Source: Flavobacterium sp. UBA807 (GTDB lineage: Bacteria; Bacteroidota; Bacteroidia; Flavobacteriales; Flavobacteriaceae). From it: a stretch of 28,706 nucleotides of DNA. The notes beneath the pieces are model-generated. The model did not search any database, was not told the DNA's origin, and saw only the letters and a program-made list of their open reading frames with translations. This document shows positions 1 to 8,096 of this stretch, piece after piece (positions within the stretch are counted from its first letter, which is position 1; every line of letters begins with the position of its first letter). The stretch covers positions 1 to 28,706 of the forward strand of contig DBIH01000240.1 of NCBI GenBank assembly GCA_002296885.1, given 5' to 3'. A program made the position numbers and the translations under genes.

Positions 1-1376
1 ACGGTATTTCCTGTTTGTGAAATCGTTTGTGGAACATCAGTATAGGTTGGAAGAGTCACACTGTTTCCATTAGATATGGATAATGTATTGCCTGTCAAGG
101 TTAACGATTGAGCGTCAGTATCATTGAATGTTGGCAATGTAAACGATCCTCCACCATTAGAAAGCGTAACGGTATTTCCTGACTGTGAAAGGGTTTGTGG
201 TACTTGTGTAAACGTCGGTACCGGTAAATTTACCGGATTACTGGCAACTCCATTTACAGTAGTTACCAATTGATTTTGTGCATTAACAGTATTCGATATT
301 GAATTCACAATATTTGCAGTATCATTAATTCCATTGACATTGCTCGTCATTATATTTCCGTTTGATGAAAGCACATTAGTCTCAACCACATTTGACATTT
401 TTTGCAAAACCACATCACCAGTTGCATTAACGCTTAGGAATTTGTTACCCTGCTGAACTGATGTTGGATTGAAATTACTGGTCAGGTTTGTAAAGCGAAG
501 ACCTGAATTACCATTTGTTCCCTGAGTAATTTCTAATTTATTGTTAGGTGCCGCAGTACCAATTCCGACTTTTCCTTCCACCAATAACCCGTTTGTAGGT
601 GCTATTTCTCCGGCATCAATACCATCAGGAGTATAATTTTTACCAATAACTACGGCTCCTTTCACATCTAATTTATTAGCCGGTAATACATTGTTGCCCA
701 AACCAATACCTACATTACCGTATCTATTAACTAAAATCCTTTGAGCACCGGTTCCATCGGCAATGATAATTGTCTTGTTGGTATCATACCCTGCAAGCAA
801 CGGCGTTGAAAGTGCTTTTTGCAAAGAAATTCTATTACCCAACAGTACATTCCCACTACCATTAATTAAATTAATAGCTGTTTCTGTACCAAGAAAGACA
901 TTATTATCACCCGTAACCAAATTTCTTGGAGTCGAACACCCAACCGCGATGTTATTACTACCGCTATTAGTTAATAGCGAGGCATAACCAATAGATGTAT
1001 TGTTTTCGCCAACCGTATTAGCTTCTAAAGTCCTATGCCCAATTGCGATATTTCTTGAACCTGAGCTATTGTTTAATAAAGTCCTTGTTCCAAAAGCAGC
1101 ATTTAAAGATCCGGAGTCATTAGAACCCAACGCAGCATTACCAAAAGCACAGTTGAACCCCCCTGAAGAAGAGCTCAAAACTCCAATCCCAAAAGCACTA
1201 TTGCTGTTAGCTGTATTGTCGATCAGAGCATTTTTACCAAAACCAGTGTTAAAATTCCCGGTACTATTCGCTCCTGCATTCTCACCTAAAAAGGTATTAT
1301 CAGTCTGTGCACTCGACGAAAAAACGATTCCAAAAAAAGTTACAATCGCTAAAAGATAGGTAGTTTTCATTTTCAT
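1..1376 (-). CDS. Secreted YadA-head/tail-fibre-like surface protein (C-terminus beyond window)
   Basis: The frame opens at ATG 1376 (a second ATG, two codons on, is at 1370) and stays open to base 1, giving about 458 visible residues with the C-terminus missing. Residues 1-24 look like a Sec signal peptide ending SSSAQ. Residues about 25-190 are roughly ten degenerate repeats of about 16 residues with the pattern N-x-A-F-G-x-x-A-L-x-x-N-x-x-G, resembling the left-handed beta-roll of YadA-type adhesin heads. Next comes GNVGIG...KLDVKG, then GKVGIGTAAPNNKLEI, a motif common in Bacteroidetes tail-fibre-like surface proteins. The last visible part carries beta-rich repeats (GNT-hydrophobic-SNG-TLP) with a period of 56 residues. 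Such proteins often end in a chaperone-of-endosialidase domain, which cannot be checked here. It is probably extracellular, as an adhesin or structural fibre; the exact role is unknown. Confidence 0.8.
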   Translation of the reverse strand, partial: MKMKTTYLLAIVTFFGIVFSSSAQTDNTFLGENAGANSTGNFNTGFGKNALIDNTANSNSAFGIGVLSSSSGGFNCAFGNAALGSNDSGSLNAAFGTRTLLNNSSGSRNIAIGHRTLEANTVGENNTSIGYASLLTNSGSNNIAVGCSTPRNLVTGDNNVFLGTETAINLINGSGNVLLGNRISLQKALSTPLLAGYDTNKTIIIADGTGAQRILVNRYGNVGIGLGNNVLPANKLDVKGAVVIGKNYTPDGIDAGEIAPTNGLLVEGKVGIGTAAPNNKLEITQGTNGNSGLRFTNLTSNFNPTSVQQGNKFLSVNATGDVVLQKMSNVVETNVLSSNGNIMTSNVNGINDTANIVNSISNTVNAQNQLVTTVNGVASNPVNLPVPTFTQVPQTLSQSGNTVTLSNGGGSFTLPTFNDTDAQSLTLTGNTLSISNGNSVTLPTYTDVPQTISQTGNT

Positions 1377-1469
1377 ATCCGAACATTTAAAATTAAAAAT
1401 CAATTCACGTTTCTTTTATACCACTCAGGTGATATTCGTTTGATTTTTTGTTCTGATACTTTGACAAAT

Positions 1470-1503
1470 CAAATATAAATTGTTTTATTAAAATTATCTA
1501 CAA
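1470..1503 (-). promoter_or_regulatory. Candidate flavobacterial promoter of the surface-protein gene
   Basis: On the minus strand, TATATTTG (1470-1477) matches the Bacteroidetes -7 box TAnnTTTG. A TTG lies 23 nt upstream (1501-1503), at the edge of the usual 17-23 nt spacing. It implies a 5' leader of about 85 nt. The rest of 1377-1620 is AT-rich and I see no gene in it. Confidence 0.45.
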
Positions 1504-1621
1504 AATACATATAAAATCGATGAAATACATATTTTAATATATTGATTAAGACAATATCCTACATTTTAAATTTACTTTATTTTCTGAGAATGTTAATTTT
1601 ACGGGAAACCGTAACTTTTTG

Positions 1622-1656
1622 GCATAAAAAAAACTCCCTACGTTGTAAGGAGTTTT
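1622..1656 (-). terminator. Rho-independent terminator of gltA
   Basis: The arms 1630-1641 and 1645-1656 form a 12-bp stem with one G-U pair and a 3-nt loop. On the minus strand a U-run follows it. It lies about 20 nt after the gltA stop codon. Confidence 0.8.
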
Positions 1657-1676
1657 AAATATAAGTTGTAAGCGTT

Positions 1677-2960
1677 TTATCTTTTGTCCATTGGTTTGAA
1701 TTCTCTCAAAGGATACCCGGTATAAACCTGTCTTGGTCTTCCGATTGGCTCTTTGTTGATGCGCATTTCTTTCCATTGTGCAATCCAGCCTGGCAAACGT
1801 CCGATAGCAAACATTACGGTAAACATATCGGTCGGAATTCCTAATGCGCGGTATATTATTCCTGAATAAAAATCAACATTTGGATATAATTTTCTTGATA
1901 CAAAGTAATCATCTACCAATGCCGCTTCTTCCAGTTCTTTTGCAATTCTCAAAACCGGATCGTCAACGCCAAGATTTTTTAAAACCTCATCAGCAGCTTT
2001 TTTGATGATCTTTGCTCTTGGATCAAAGTTTTTGTATACTCTGTGCCCAAATCCCATCAAACGGAAAGGATCATCTTTATCTTTAGCTTTGGCCATATAT
2101 TTAGCAGAATCTCCTCCATCTTTTTGGATTTCTTCCAGCATTTCTAAAACCGCTTGGTTAGCTCCACCGTGCAATGGTCCCCAAAGCGCGGAAACTCCGG
2201 CTGAAATTGAAGCAAATAAACCGGCATGTGATGAGCCAACTATTCTTACTGTAGAAGTAGAACAGTTTTGTTCGTGATCAGCATGAAGTATGAATAATTT
2301 ATCTAAGGCATCAACTACGATTGGATTTGCTGTATAAGGTCCTGTAGGCAATTTGAACATCAACTGCATGAAATTATCAACATAACCAATAGTATTGTCA
2401 TAATAGTTCAACGGATAACCCATCATTTTTCTGTAAGTCCAAGTTGCAATAACCAAAAATTTACCCATGGTTTTGCAGATGGCTTCATACATTTCTTTTT
2501 CATTCTCCACATTGACTACTTTTGGATTAAAAGCTGTCAAAGCACTTGTCAAAGCTGACAAAACTCCCATCGGATGTGCTGTTTTTGGGAAACCGTCAAT
2601 GATGTTTTTCATTTCTTCATTGACCAAAGTATATTTGTGAATGTTTACTTCAAACTTCTCTAACTCTGCTTTTGTTGGCAATTCTCCAAAAATTACGAGA
2701 TACGCTACTTCAAGAAAACTTGCTTTTTCGGCTAAATCTTCAATAGCATAACCTCGATAACGAAGAATTCCTTCTTCTCCATCAAGGAATGTAATATCGC
2801 TTTTGCAGGAACCAGAGTTTTTATAACCGGGGTCAAGCGTAATTGCTCCCGTTAAGGCGCGTAGTTTATCAATATCGATAGCTGCTTCATTTTCGCTTCC
2901 TACTATTACCGGAAACTCATATTTGTTGCCATCAAATTCTAATATTGCGGTTTTAGACAT
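1677..2960 (-). CDS. gltA: Citrate synthase
   Basis: It condenses acetyl-CoA with oxaloacetate to citrate, the entry step of the TCA cycle, in the cytoplasm. The 427-residue length fits the hexameric type I bacterial family. Hallmark segments are in order: GPLHGGANQAV with an active-site His in the middle, MGFGHRVYKNFDPRA with the second catalytic His and a substrate-binding Arg, and NVDFYSG with the catalytic Asp. The N-terminal domain (about residues 1-60) is the small beta-rich region typical of this type. It is monocistronic, with its own TAnnTTTG-type promoter and terminator. The frame is intact. Confidence 0.97.
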   Translation of the reverse strand: MSKTAILEFDGNKYEFPVIVGSENEAAIDIDKLRALTGAITLDPGYKNSGSCKSDITFLDGEEGILRYRGYAIEDLAEKASFLEVAYLVIFGELPTKAELEKFEVNIHKYTLVNEEMKNIIDGFPKTAHPMGVLSALTSALTAFNPKVVNVENEKEMYEAICKTMGKFLVIATWTYRKMMGYPLNYYDNTIGYVDNFMQLMFKLPTGPYTANPIVVDALDKLFILHADHEQNCSTSTVRIVGSSHAGLFASISAGVSALWGPLHGGANQAVLEMLEEIQKDGGDSAKYMAKAKDKDDPFRLMGFGHRVYKNFDPRAKIIKKAADEVLKNLGVDDPVLRIAKELEEAALVDDYFVSRKLYPNVDFYSGIIYRALGIPTDMFTVMFAIGRLPGWIAQWKEMRINKEPIGRPRQVYTGYPLREFKPMDKR

Positions 2961-3002
2961 GATATAAAATGGGAATAAATCTTAATAAAATCATTAATTC
3001 GA

Positions 3003-3010
3003 CAAAATTA
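3003..3010 (-). promoter_or_regulatory. Candidate -7 box of the gltA promoter
   Basis: The minus strand reads TAATTTTG, a match to TAnnTTTG, about 43 nt upstream of the gltA start. The region 20-35 nt further upstream is T-rich but has no clear TTG element, so only the -7 box is well supported. Confidence 0.45.
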
Positions 3011-3100
3011 ACGAATTGGAAACGAAATAAAAAAGAAATATGGCAACGTTTTAGTTATAATTTTGCTAAAATACTACAAGTGTATATTTGCCCACTTTTT

Positions 3101-3136
3101 TCAAAATAAAAACTCACGACGGTATGTCGCGAGTTT
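3101..3136 (-). terminator. Terminator after the sensor-kinase remnant
   Basis: The arms 3110-3120 and 3126-3136 pair over 11 bp with one G-U pair and a 5-nt loop, followed on the minus strand by TTTATTTT. It lies about 25 nt downstream of the remnant's stop codon. Confidence 0.7.
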
Positions 3137-3160
3137 CTACAATTTGAATTTCAATTAACT

Positions 3161-3835
3161 TTACTTTTTCACTATTTTTTGAACCATAATTCCTTTTACG
3201 GATTTTATTTTGATGAAATAAACTCCAGTTGTTTTATCTGAAATATCATCGGCTTTGAAAATGGAGAACGTAAACCTATTGTTAAACCGCAACTGCTCAA
3301 GCTCTAAATAATTTTGCAGACTTTCAATTTCTTTATCAATCGGAATTAACGCTTCTTTTGAATATTCTAAAGTCAGTCGCATTAATTTGGAGAATTTCAA
3401 TAAATATTTGATGGCCAAATCTGTGCCGTTTTGCACAATAAAGCTCGATATCGAACCCAAACAATTAAACACAAAATGTGGATTCATCTGCAAATGCAAC
3501 GCTTTCTGTTCGTATTCTGCAAGCTCTTTCTGCAACGTTAGGGTCTTCTTTAACTGAAGCCGATTGTAAATCAGAAAAACAATTCCGAAGACCAATAAAA
3601 TAAACAATATGATAAAAAAGATTTGCTGCTGATGTCTTTTGGATTGCTCTTCATAGACTAATTCTCTTTTTTCATGCTCTTTCTTTTGGATGGCCTCCTT
3701 TTTTTCAAACTCAAAGTTCATTTCAGCACGCACGCTGTTTCTTATATTTTCGGCATTTGCCACGCTATCACGCGCTATGCTGTACAATCGAAAATGTTTT
3801 AAAGACTCATCGGAATTGTGTTTCCTGTCATAAAT
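3161..3835 (-). pseudogene. LytS-type histidine kinase remnant: no ATPase domain, T9SS-like tail
   Basis: This is the 3' part of the gene that begins at 4837, in the same reading frame but separated from it by a TAA at 3836-3838. Reading on after the stop gives IYDRKHNSDESLKHFRLYS and then a helix, which is the normal continuation of a TPR sensor kinase. The only usable start is a TTG at 3787. From that TTG the features are a basic coiled coil (about residues 20-55), a membrane segment (about 57-78, rich in I/L/F), a second coiled coil, and the His_kinase phosphoacceptor motif LQMNPHFVFNCL. The protein should continue into a HATPase_c domain but stops after RFNNRFTFSIF. It then ends in GVYFIKIK...GIMVQKIVKK, which resembles the end of a T9SS type A sorting domain. 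Without the ATPase domain it cannot be a working kinase. Confidence 0.75.
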
Positions 3836-4837
3836 TTAACTTAATCTTTTTTCGGCATTCTGAACTTGCTCAATGACATTTAGCTCTTTGGCTAAAGTTA
3901 GAGATTTGTTGGTTGCAACTAATGATTCGTCTAATTTATTTTGTTCGAAATAGATGTCACCGATGTAAAAATAGGTGTCGGCAATTCCAAATTTATCTTC
4001 AATAGAGGTAAATGCAACTATAGCTTTATCGTAGGTTTTTAATGCTTGGGAAGTGTTGCCGGCTAATTTATAATACAATCCGAGATTGTTATATAATTCT
4101 CCTAAACCACGTGGATTGGGATACTTTGCAAACAGCTGTTGAGCTTTGGTATAATACTCCAATGCTTTTGGATATTTCTTTTGATGGAGATAAATATTAC
4201 CAATGTTAGTCATAGTGATTCCGACGGTTTCATCGCCAATCTTTTCTTGAATTTTAAGGCACTTTACAAAATAACTTAACGCTTTAAAGTCGGCATCCTG
4301 CGATTTATAAATTATGCCAACATTGTTGTACAAACGAGCGCATTTTTGAAGGTTTTGAGTTTCCTCATAAATCTTTAACGCTTTGAGTTCATATTGAAGT
4401 GCTTTGGCATAAATGCTTTGCTCCGAAAATACAATTCCGATACTACCGTAGGCTCTGGCTAAACATTCTTTGACTTCTTTTGTGTTTTCGGAATTATTGT
4501 TCAGTTCATCTTCAAAAACAGCTTGCGCATTAGAAAAATTCCTGAGTGCTTCTGTATAATTTCCTTTGATGATATTGGCGTTACCAATATTAATATAGGC
4601 ATTGCCTTCGGCTGATTTGTATTTGATTTTAACAGAAAGTTGCAATGCTTGATTGGCATATTGGATCATTGCGTTAGGATTACTCGACTTATATTCATCG
4701 GCAATCGCATTCAGCAGCCGTACCTTATCAATATCATTTTTGGTTTTTTGCAAAACCGAAACCAAACTATCTGCTTTTTGATTTTGTGACCAGCTGACTG
4801 CCGAAAAAATCAACAGGATATATAAAACTATTTTCAT
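3836..4837 (-). CDS. TPR sensor domain of a broken sensor histidine kinase
   Basis: This is a 333-residue open segment. It has a signal peptide (residues about 1-17, ending SWSQ) followed by about seven tetratricopeptide repeats (for example AYINIGNANIIKGNYTEAL, LYNNVGIIYKSQ and LGLYYKLAGNTSQAL), predicted to be periplasmic. It ends abruptly at AEKRLS followed by TAA, and the same frame continues into a membrane segment and a His_kinase motif. In the intact family the TPRs sense a signal and are joined to the kinase. One base change (GAA to TAA is the simplest) would explain the stop. A secreted TPR fragment may still be made. The promoter at 4866-4894 looks intact. I treat it as the 5' half of a pseudogene, though automated annotation might call it a separate TPR protein. 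Confidence 0.75.
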   Translation of the reverse strand: MKIVLYILLIFSAVSWSQNQKADSLVSVLQKTKNDIDKVRLLNAIADEYKSSNPNAMIQYANQALQLSVKIKYKSAEGNAYINIGNANIIKGNYTEALRNFSNAQAVFEDELNNNSENTKEVKECLARAYGSIGIVFSEQSIYAKALQYELKALKIYEETQNLQKCARLYNNVGIIYKSQDADFKALSYFVKCLKIQEKIGDETVGITMTNIGNIYLHQKKYPKALEYYTKAQQLFAKYPNPRGLGELYNNLGLYYKLAGNTSQALKTYDKAIVAFTSIEDKFGIADTYFYIGDIYFEQNKLDESLVATNKSLTLAKELNVIEQVQNAEKRLS

Positions 4838-4865
4838 ACAGTAACATTTTAGCTAATGCTAGAAA

Positions 4866-4894
4866 CAAAAATAGTATTCCCTTTTTGGTTTCAA
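4866..4894 (-). promoter_or_regulatory. Promoter of the TPR/sensor-kinase remnant
   Basis: On the minus strand TATTTTTG (4866-4873) matches the -7 box, with TTG 18 nt upstream (4892-4894). Both elements and the spacing fit the flavobacterial consensus, about 29 nt from the ATG. Confidence 0.55.
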
Positions 4895-4947
4895 TCCGGT
4901 AAATGAGAATTTGAGTGTTTTGAATTAGAATTTGAAACTATACTAAG

Positions 4948-5685
4948 TTAAGAAACTCTTTTGGCAATGCAGAATGTACTCACCCCAAAAGGAAAATTAA
5001 CAACTTTCAGGAGTTTGTTTTCAAAAATAATCAATTGCAATAACGCGCTGTTAACCAAACTATTCCCAATAGAAATGTCGCTTTTACCTGTTTTATTTTT
5101 TTGGAAGACCGCGCTTATTTTCCTAAATAAATATACCGGTAAAAAAAGGAAGAAATTCCAGTAGCTTGATTTTTTAATTTCAAGGTTTTCAGCTTTTAGT
5201 TTATACTTTAACTCTGCATTTGTATATCTTCTGTAATGCATATTCACTTCATCGTGATAACTCCACAGTGACATAAAAGCAGGAACAAAAACATACATCT
5301 GTCCTCCTACTTTAAGCAAACTTTTCCAGTTTTTAACTGCTTTGACATCATCTTTAAGATGCTCTAAGCAATCGGAAGCGATGATGATATCAAAGGTTTC
5401 AGCCAGTGTTATGTTTTGGGCATCCATCACATAACTATTCTTGATTCCGTTGGCTTTACAATTTTCGATAGCGGTTTCACTGATATCAACACCATAAAGA
5501 TTTTCAGGCTCAAAACCCAAACGCTCAAGATCTTTTAAAAAAATGCCAGATGAACAGCCAATATCAAGTACTTTACTGTTTTTTGGAGCGTCTTTTAATA
5601 AATCAAGTAAATATTTTCGGCGCGATTTGAACCACCAGTGGTCGGTTTCAACATCGTGATATTTCTTTTCAAAATCTTTTTCCAT
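4948..5685 (-). CDS. Class I SAM-dependent methyltransferase
   Basis: The 245-residue protein has a Rossmann-type SAM-binding fold. Motif I is VLDIGCSSG (residues 39-47), the acidic end of strand 2 is GVDISE, and the motif near strand 4 is SDCLEHL. Its N-terminus (HWWFKSRRKYLLDLL) is typical of methyltransferases in polysaccharide and lipid-carrier clusters. A hydrophobic stretch near residues 178-192 could touch the membrane. The gene starts only 6 nt after the glycosyltransferase stop, so it is probably the third gene of an operon from 8009. The methyl acceptor is not evident; a sugar or a polyprenyl-linked glycan is an inference from the neighbours. No hairpin terminator is obvious after it. 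Confidence 0.85.
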   Translation of the reverse strand: MEKDFEKKYHDVETDHWWFKSRRKYLLDLLKDAPKNSKVLDIGCSSGIFLKDLERLGFEPENLYGVDISETAIENCKANGIKNSYVMDAQNITLAETFDIIIASDCLEHLKDDVKAVKNWKSLLKVGGQMYVFVPAFMSLWSYHDEVNMHYRRYTNAELKYKLKAENLEIKKSSYWNFFLFLPVYLFRKISAVFQKNKTGKSDISIGNSLVNSALLQLIIFENKLLKVVNFPFGVSTFCIAKRVS

Positions 5686-5691
5686 AGCTTT

Positions 5692-6648
5692 TTAATCAAC
5701 TCTTTTATCAATAAAATAACGTGGTCTTTGCTTTACTTCGGAATAAATTTTTCCGACATATTCGCCTATGATTCCGAAACAGAACAATTGCACTCCACCC
5801 AAAAAATACATCGGTATAACAGTAGAAAGCCATCCCGGAACTGTATCTCCAATATAGATTGCAAAAAAAGCGTACCCAGTCATTAATAGGCAAGCAAAAA
5901 ATACGGCAAAGCCAATTATGGTAACCAGTTTTAACGGATAATTACTAAACGAAGTAATTCCGTTCCAGGCAAAGGCTGCCATTTTTCGGAACGGATATTT
6001 TGATTCACCTGCAAAACGCTCCAGTCGGTCGTAGTAAACCACATCTTTGCTAAATCCGATACTTGGAATAATTCCTCTCAGGAACAAATTAACTTCATTG
6101 AACTCGCTCAATGACTGCAAAACCCTCTGACTGCACAATCTGTAATCGGCATGATTGTGAATGACGTTTACTTTCATCATCTTCATCAATTTGTAGAAAA
6201 GCAATGCTGTATTCCGTTTGAAGAAAGTATCTGTTTTTCGTTCTTTCCTAACACCATAAATTACATCAGTTCCCGATTTGAATTTGATAATCATTTCTTC
6301 TATGACACGAACATCATCCTGCAAATCGGCATCGATAGAAATCAGCGCATCGGCTTCATCCTTAAAAGTAAGTAATCCTGCCAATAATGCTTTTTGATGC
6401 CCGACATTTCCGGCCAGTTTCAATCCTTTTATGTGCGTTAGTTGGCCTGTTTTTTCTTCAAGAATCTGCCAGGTCTTATCCTTACTTCCGTCGTCAACAA
6501 AAACAGCAAAGCTCTTTTCAGAAATTATGTTTCGAGCTACCAAATCTTTTATAATTTCATTTAGCTGCATTGAAGTTTCATTCAATACAAGTTCTTCATT
6601 ATAACAAGGTGAAACGATTCCGATAATTGGTTTATGATTGATATCCAT
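5692..6648 (-). CDS. GtrB/DPM1-like family 2 glycosyltransferase
   Basis: The 318-residue enzyme has an N-terminal GT-A domain: SPCYNEE (residues 13-19), VDDGSKD (51-57) and the metal-binding SIDADLQDD (104-112). Two C-terminal membrane segments follow (about 230-255 and 265-290, ending FGIIGEYVGKIY). This layout is that of transferases that load a sugar from a nucleotide donor onto polyprenyl phosphate at the inner membrane face. The start codon overlaps the stop of the upstream GT-C gene by one base (TAATG), which suggests translational coupling. Its likely product, a polyprenyl-phosphate sugar, would serve that GT-C enzyme. The sugar identity cannot be read from the sequence. Confidence 0.9.
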   Translation of the reverse strand: MDINHKPIIGIVSPCYNEELVLNETSMQLNEIIKDLVARNIISEKSFAVFVDDGSKDKTWQILEEKTGQLTHIKGLKLAGNVGHQKALLAGLLTFKDEADALISIDADLQDDVRVIEEMIIKFKSGTDVIYGVRKERKTDTFFKRNTALLFYKLMKMMKVNVIHNHADYRLCSQRVLQSLSEFNEVNLFLRGIIPSIGFSKDVVYYDRLERFAGESKYPFRKMAAFAWNGITSFSNYPLKLVTIIGFAVFFACLLMTGYAFFAIYIGDTVPGWLSTVIPMYFLGGVQLFCFGIIGEYVGKIYSEVKQRPRYFIDKRVD

Positions 6649-8009
6649 TAGTTGGTTTGTATTTTATTTGGAAAAACAAATTTAGCAATAAAGTTGACTT
6701 TATCCCTATACCATTTTATTCGGTATAAACCTGCCGCGCTCATTATATATAAAGCAACGCGAGACGGAAACATATATCGTGGTTCCATATAGGTGAGCCC
6801 ATGGAAAATCAGCAGCGATAAAATCACTGCCCAGAACGGCCAATAATTTATGAGGTTTTTTTCTTTAAACAGGAAAACAAACACTCCAAAAATGAGCAGC
6901 AAATTGATACAGTTGATAAGCAGCATAAAAAACCAATAAGCGGTTGCACCCCGAATTGGGCCTAAGTGAAAATCCTTTGGCTGAACGCTGTTTATGAAAT
7001 AAACATGCCCATAAAAACATTTGACAAAAAACTGACGGGTGAATAAAAATGGATGTTCAAGAGCATCATTGATTAAAAATTCTTTATAAACTTCAGTAGA
7101 AGATTTATGAGTTGCTGCCATTATAGTTGACAACTCTGATCCGCTTTTTTCCCAATTCTGATAATCTTTGCTATTAGCCCTGTTATCGTTATCCCAAAAG
7201 CGGAAATCTGTTGGCTCTTCCCTAAACTGGAATCTTCCGATATGGGCAACATAATAAAGTAAGCTTTCCTGATTTTGATTTGATTTTGTTCCGGTGATTA
7301 CTTTTGCCAAATGCAAAGTGCCATAACCCAGTAATCCAACACAACAGAAAGTCAGTGCTAATTGTTTTCCATAAGCCTTAAAAAAATCTTTTCTTTTGAA
7401 AAATGCATAGGCAATAATCAAAAATCCTAAACCCAAAATCAACATAGTGTTTGGTCTGTTCAAAATCAGGAACCAAATTCCCAGTGTCAATAAAACCCAT
7501 CCTTTTTTTTGCTTTGGATTTGCAAAAGCAATTGACCAGCCGTAAAGTGCTATTGTCAAAGAAAAGAAAGCGGGAACTTCTGCCAGAATGCCAAGCGAAT
7601 AATAACAATGTATCGGAAAAACAAAAAAAAGCAATATTGCCAACAGTCCGACTTCATCTGAAAATAATGAGGAACCTATTCTAAAAACAAGCAGCAAACT
7701 GATGGTCACTATAAGAAACGTAAATAGGGTTGCATATACCCAAAGCTGGTTATCTGTAGCATTCGAAGGTGCAATGAGATAGGGCAAAGTGTAAAAAATT
7801 ACCGGTCCAGGTGCTTTGGTAATCGTGATCTTATCATAACTGACCGTTCCTTTAATATAACGCGCCATATTTTTTGCTTCAACATGAAAAGTGTCATCAC
7901 CAAAAGGTTTTGCTTTAAAGGGTAAATTAAGAACTACCAGCATCATCAATGTTGATATCAGGATGATGAGCAGGTTGATTCTATTAGCAAAAAAAGTCGT
8001 TGTCTTCAT
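6648..8009 (-). CDS. Multi-pass GT-C (ArnT/PMT-like) glycosyltransferase
   Basis: The 453-residue membrane protein has about 10-12 hydrophobic segments. After the first one, an external loop contains GDDTFHVEAKNMA, with the acidic residues expected of GT-C family enzymes such as ArnT or family 39 mannosyltransferases. A second large loop lies near residues 235-320. Such enzymes transfer a sugar from a polyprenyl-phosphate donor to a lipid or protein on the periplasmic side. The downstream, overlapping GT2 gene could supply the donor. Start is ATG at 8009, just downstream of the sucC terminator. The acceptor is unknown. Confidence 0.82.
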   Translation of the reverse strand: MKTTTFFANRINLLIILISTLMMLVVLNLPFKAKPFGDDTFHVEAKNMARYIKGTVSYDKITITKAPGPVIFYTLPYLIAPSNATDNQLWVYATLFTFLIVTISLLLVFRIGSSLFSDEVGLLAILLFFVFPIHCYYSLGILAEVPAFFSLTIALYGWSIAFANPKQKKGWVLLTLGIWFLILNRPNTMLILGLGFLIIAYAFFKRKDFFKAYGKQLALTFCCVGLLGYGTLHLAKVITGTKSNQNQESLLYYVAHIGRFQFREEPTDFRFWDNDNRANSKDYQNWEKSGSELSTIMAATHKSSTEVYKEFLINDALEHPFLFTRQFFVKCFYGHVYFINSVQPKDFHLGPIRGATAYWFFMLLINCINLLLIFGVFVFLFKEKNLINYWPFWAVILSLLIFHGLTYMEPRYMFPSRVALYIMSAAGLYRIKWYRDKVNFIAKFVFPNKIQTN

Positions 8010-8039
8010 CTATGTTGTAACAATAAATAGCATCGAAAA

Positions 8040-8071
8040 TAATAAAAAACCCCGAGCTTACACTCAGGATT
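8040..8071 (-). terminator. Terminator of sucC
   Basis: Arms 8048-8056 and 8063-8071 form a 9-bp stem with two G-U pairs and a 6-nt loop, followed on the minus strand by a run of U. It separates sucC from the glycosylation operon. Confidence 0.75.
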
Positions 8072-8096
8072 TTATTTCTAAACATGATTTCAAATT

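Noticed and set aside
763..1359. Two plus-strand open frames opposite the surface-protein gene
   Set aside because: Low-complexity, Leu/Pro-rich products antisense to a strong coding frame with a signal peptide and recognisable repeats.
1546..1776. Minus-strand open frame overlapping the end of gltA and its terminator
   Set aside because: It begins inside gltA in another frame and runs through the terminator hairpin; no family features.
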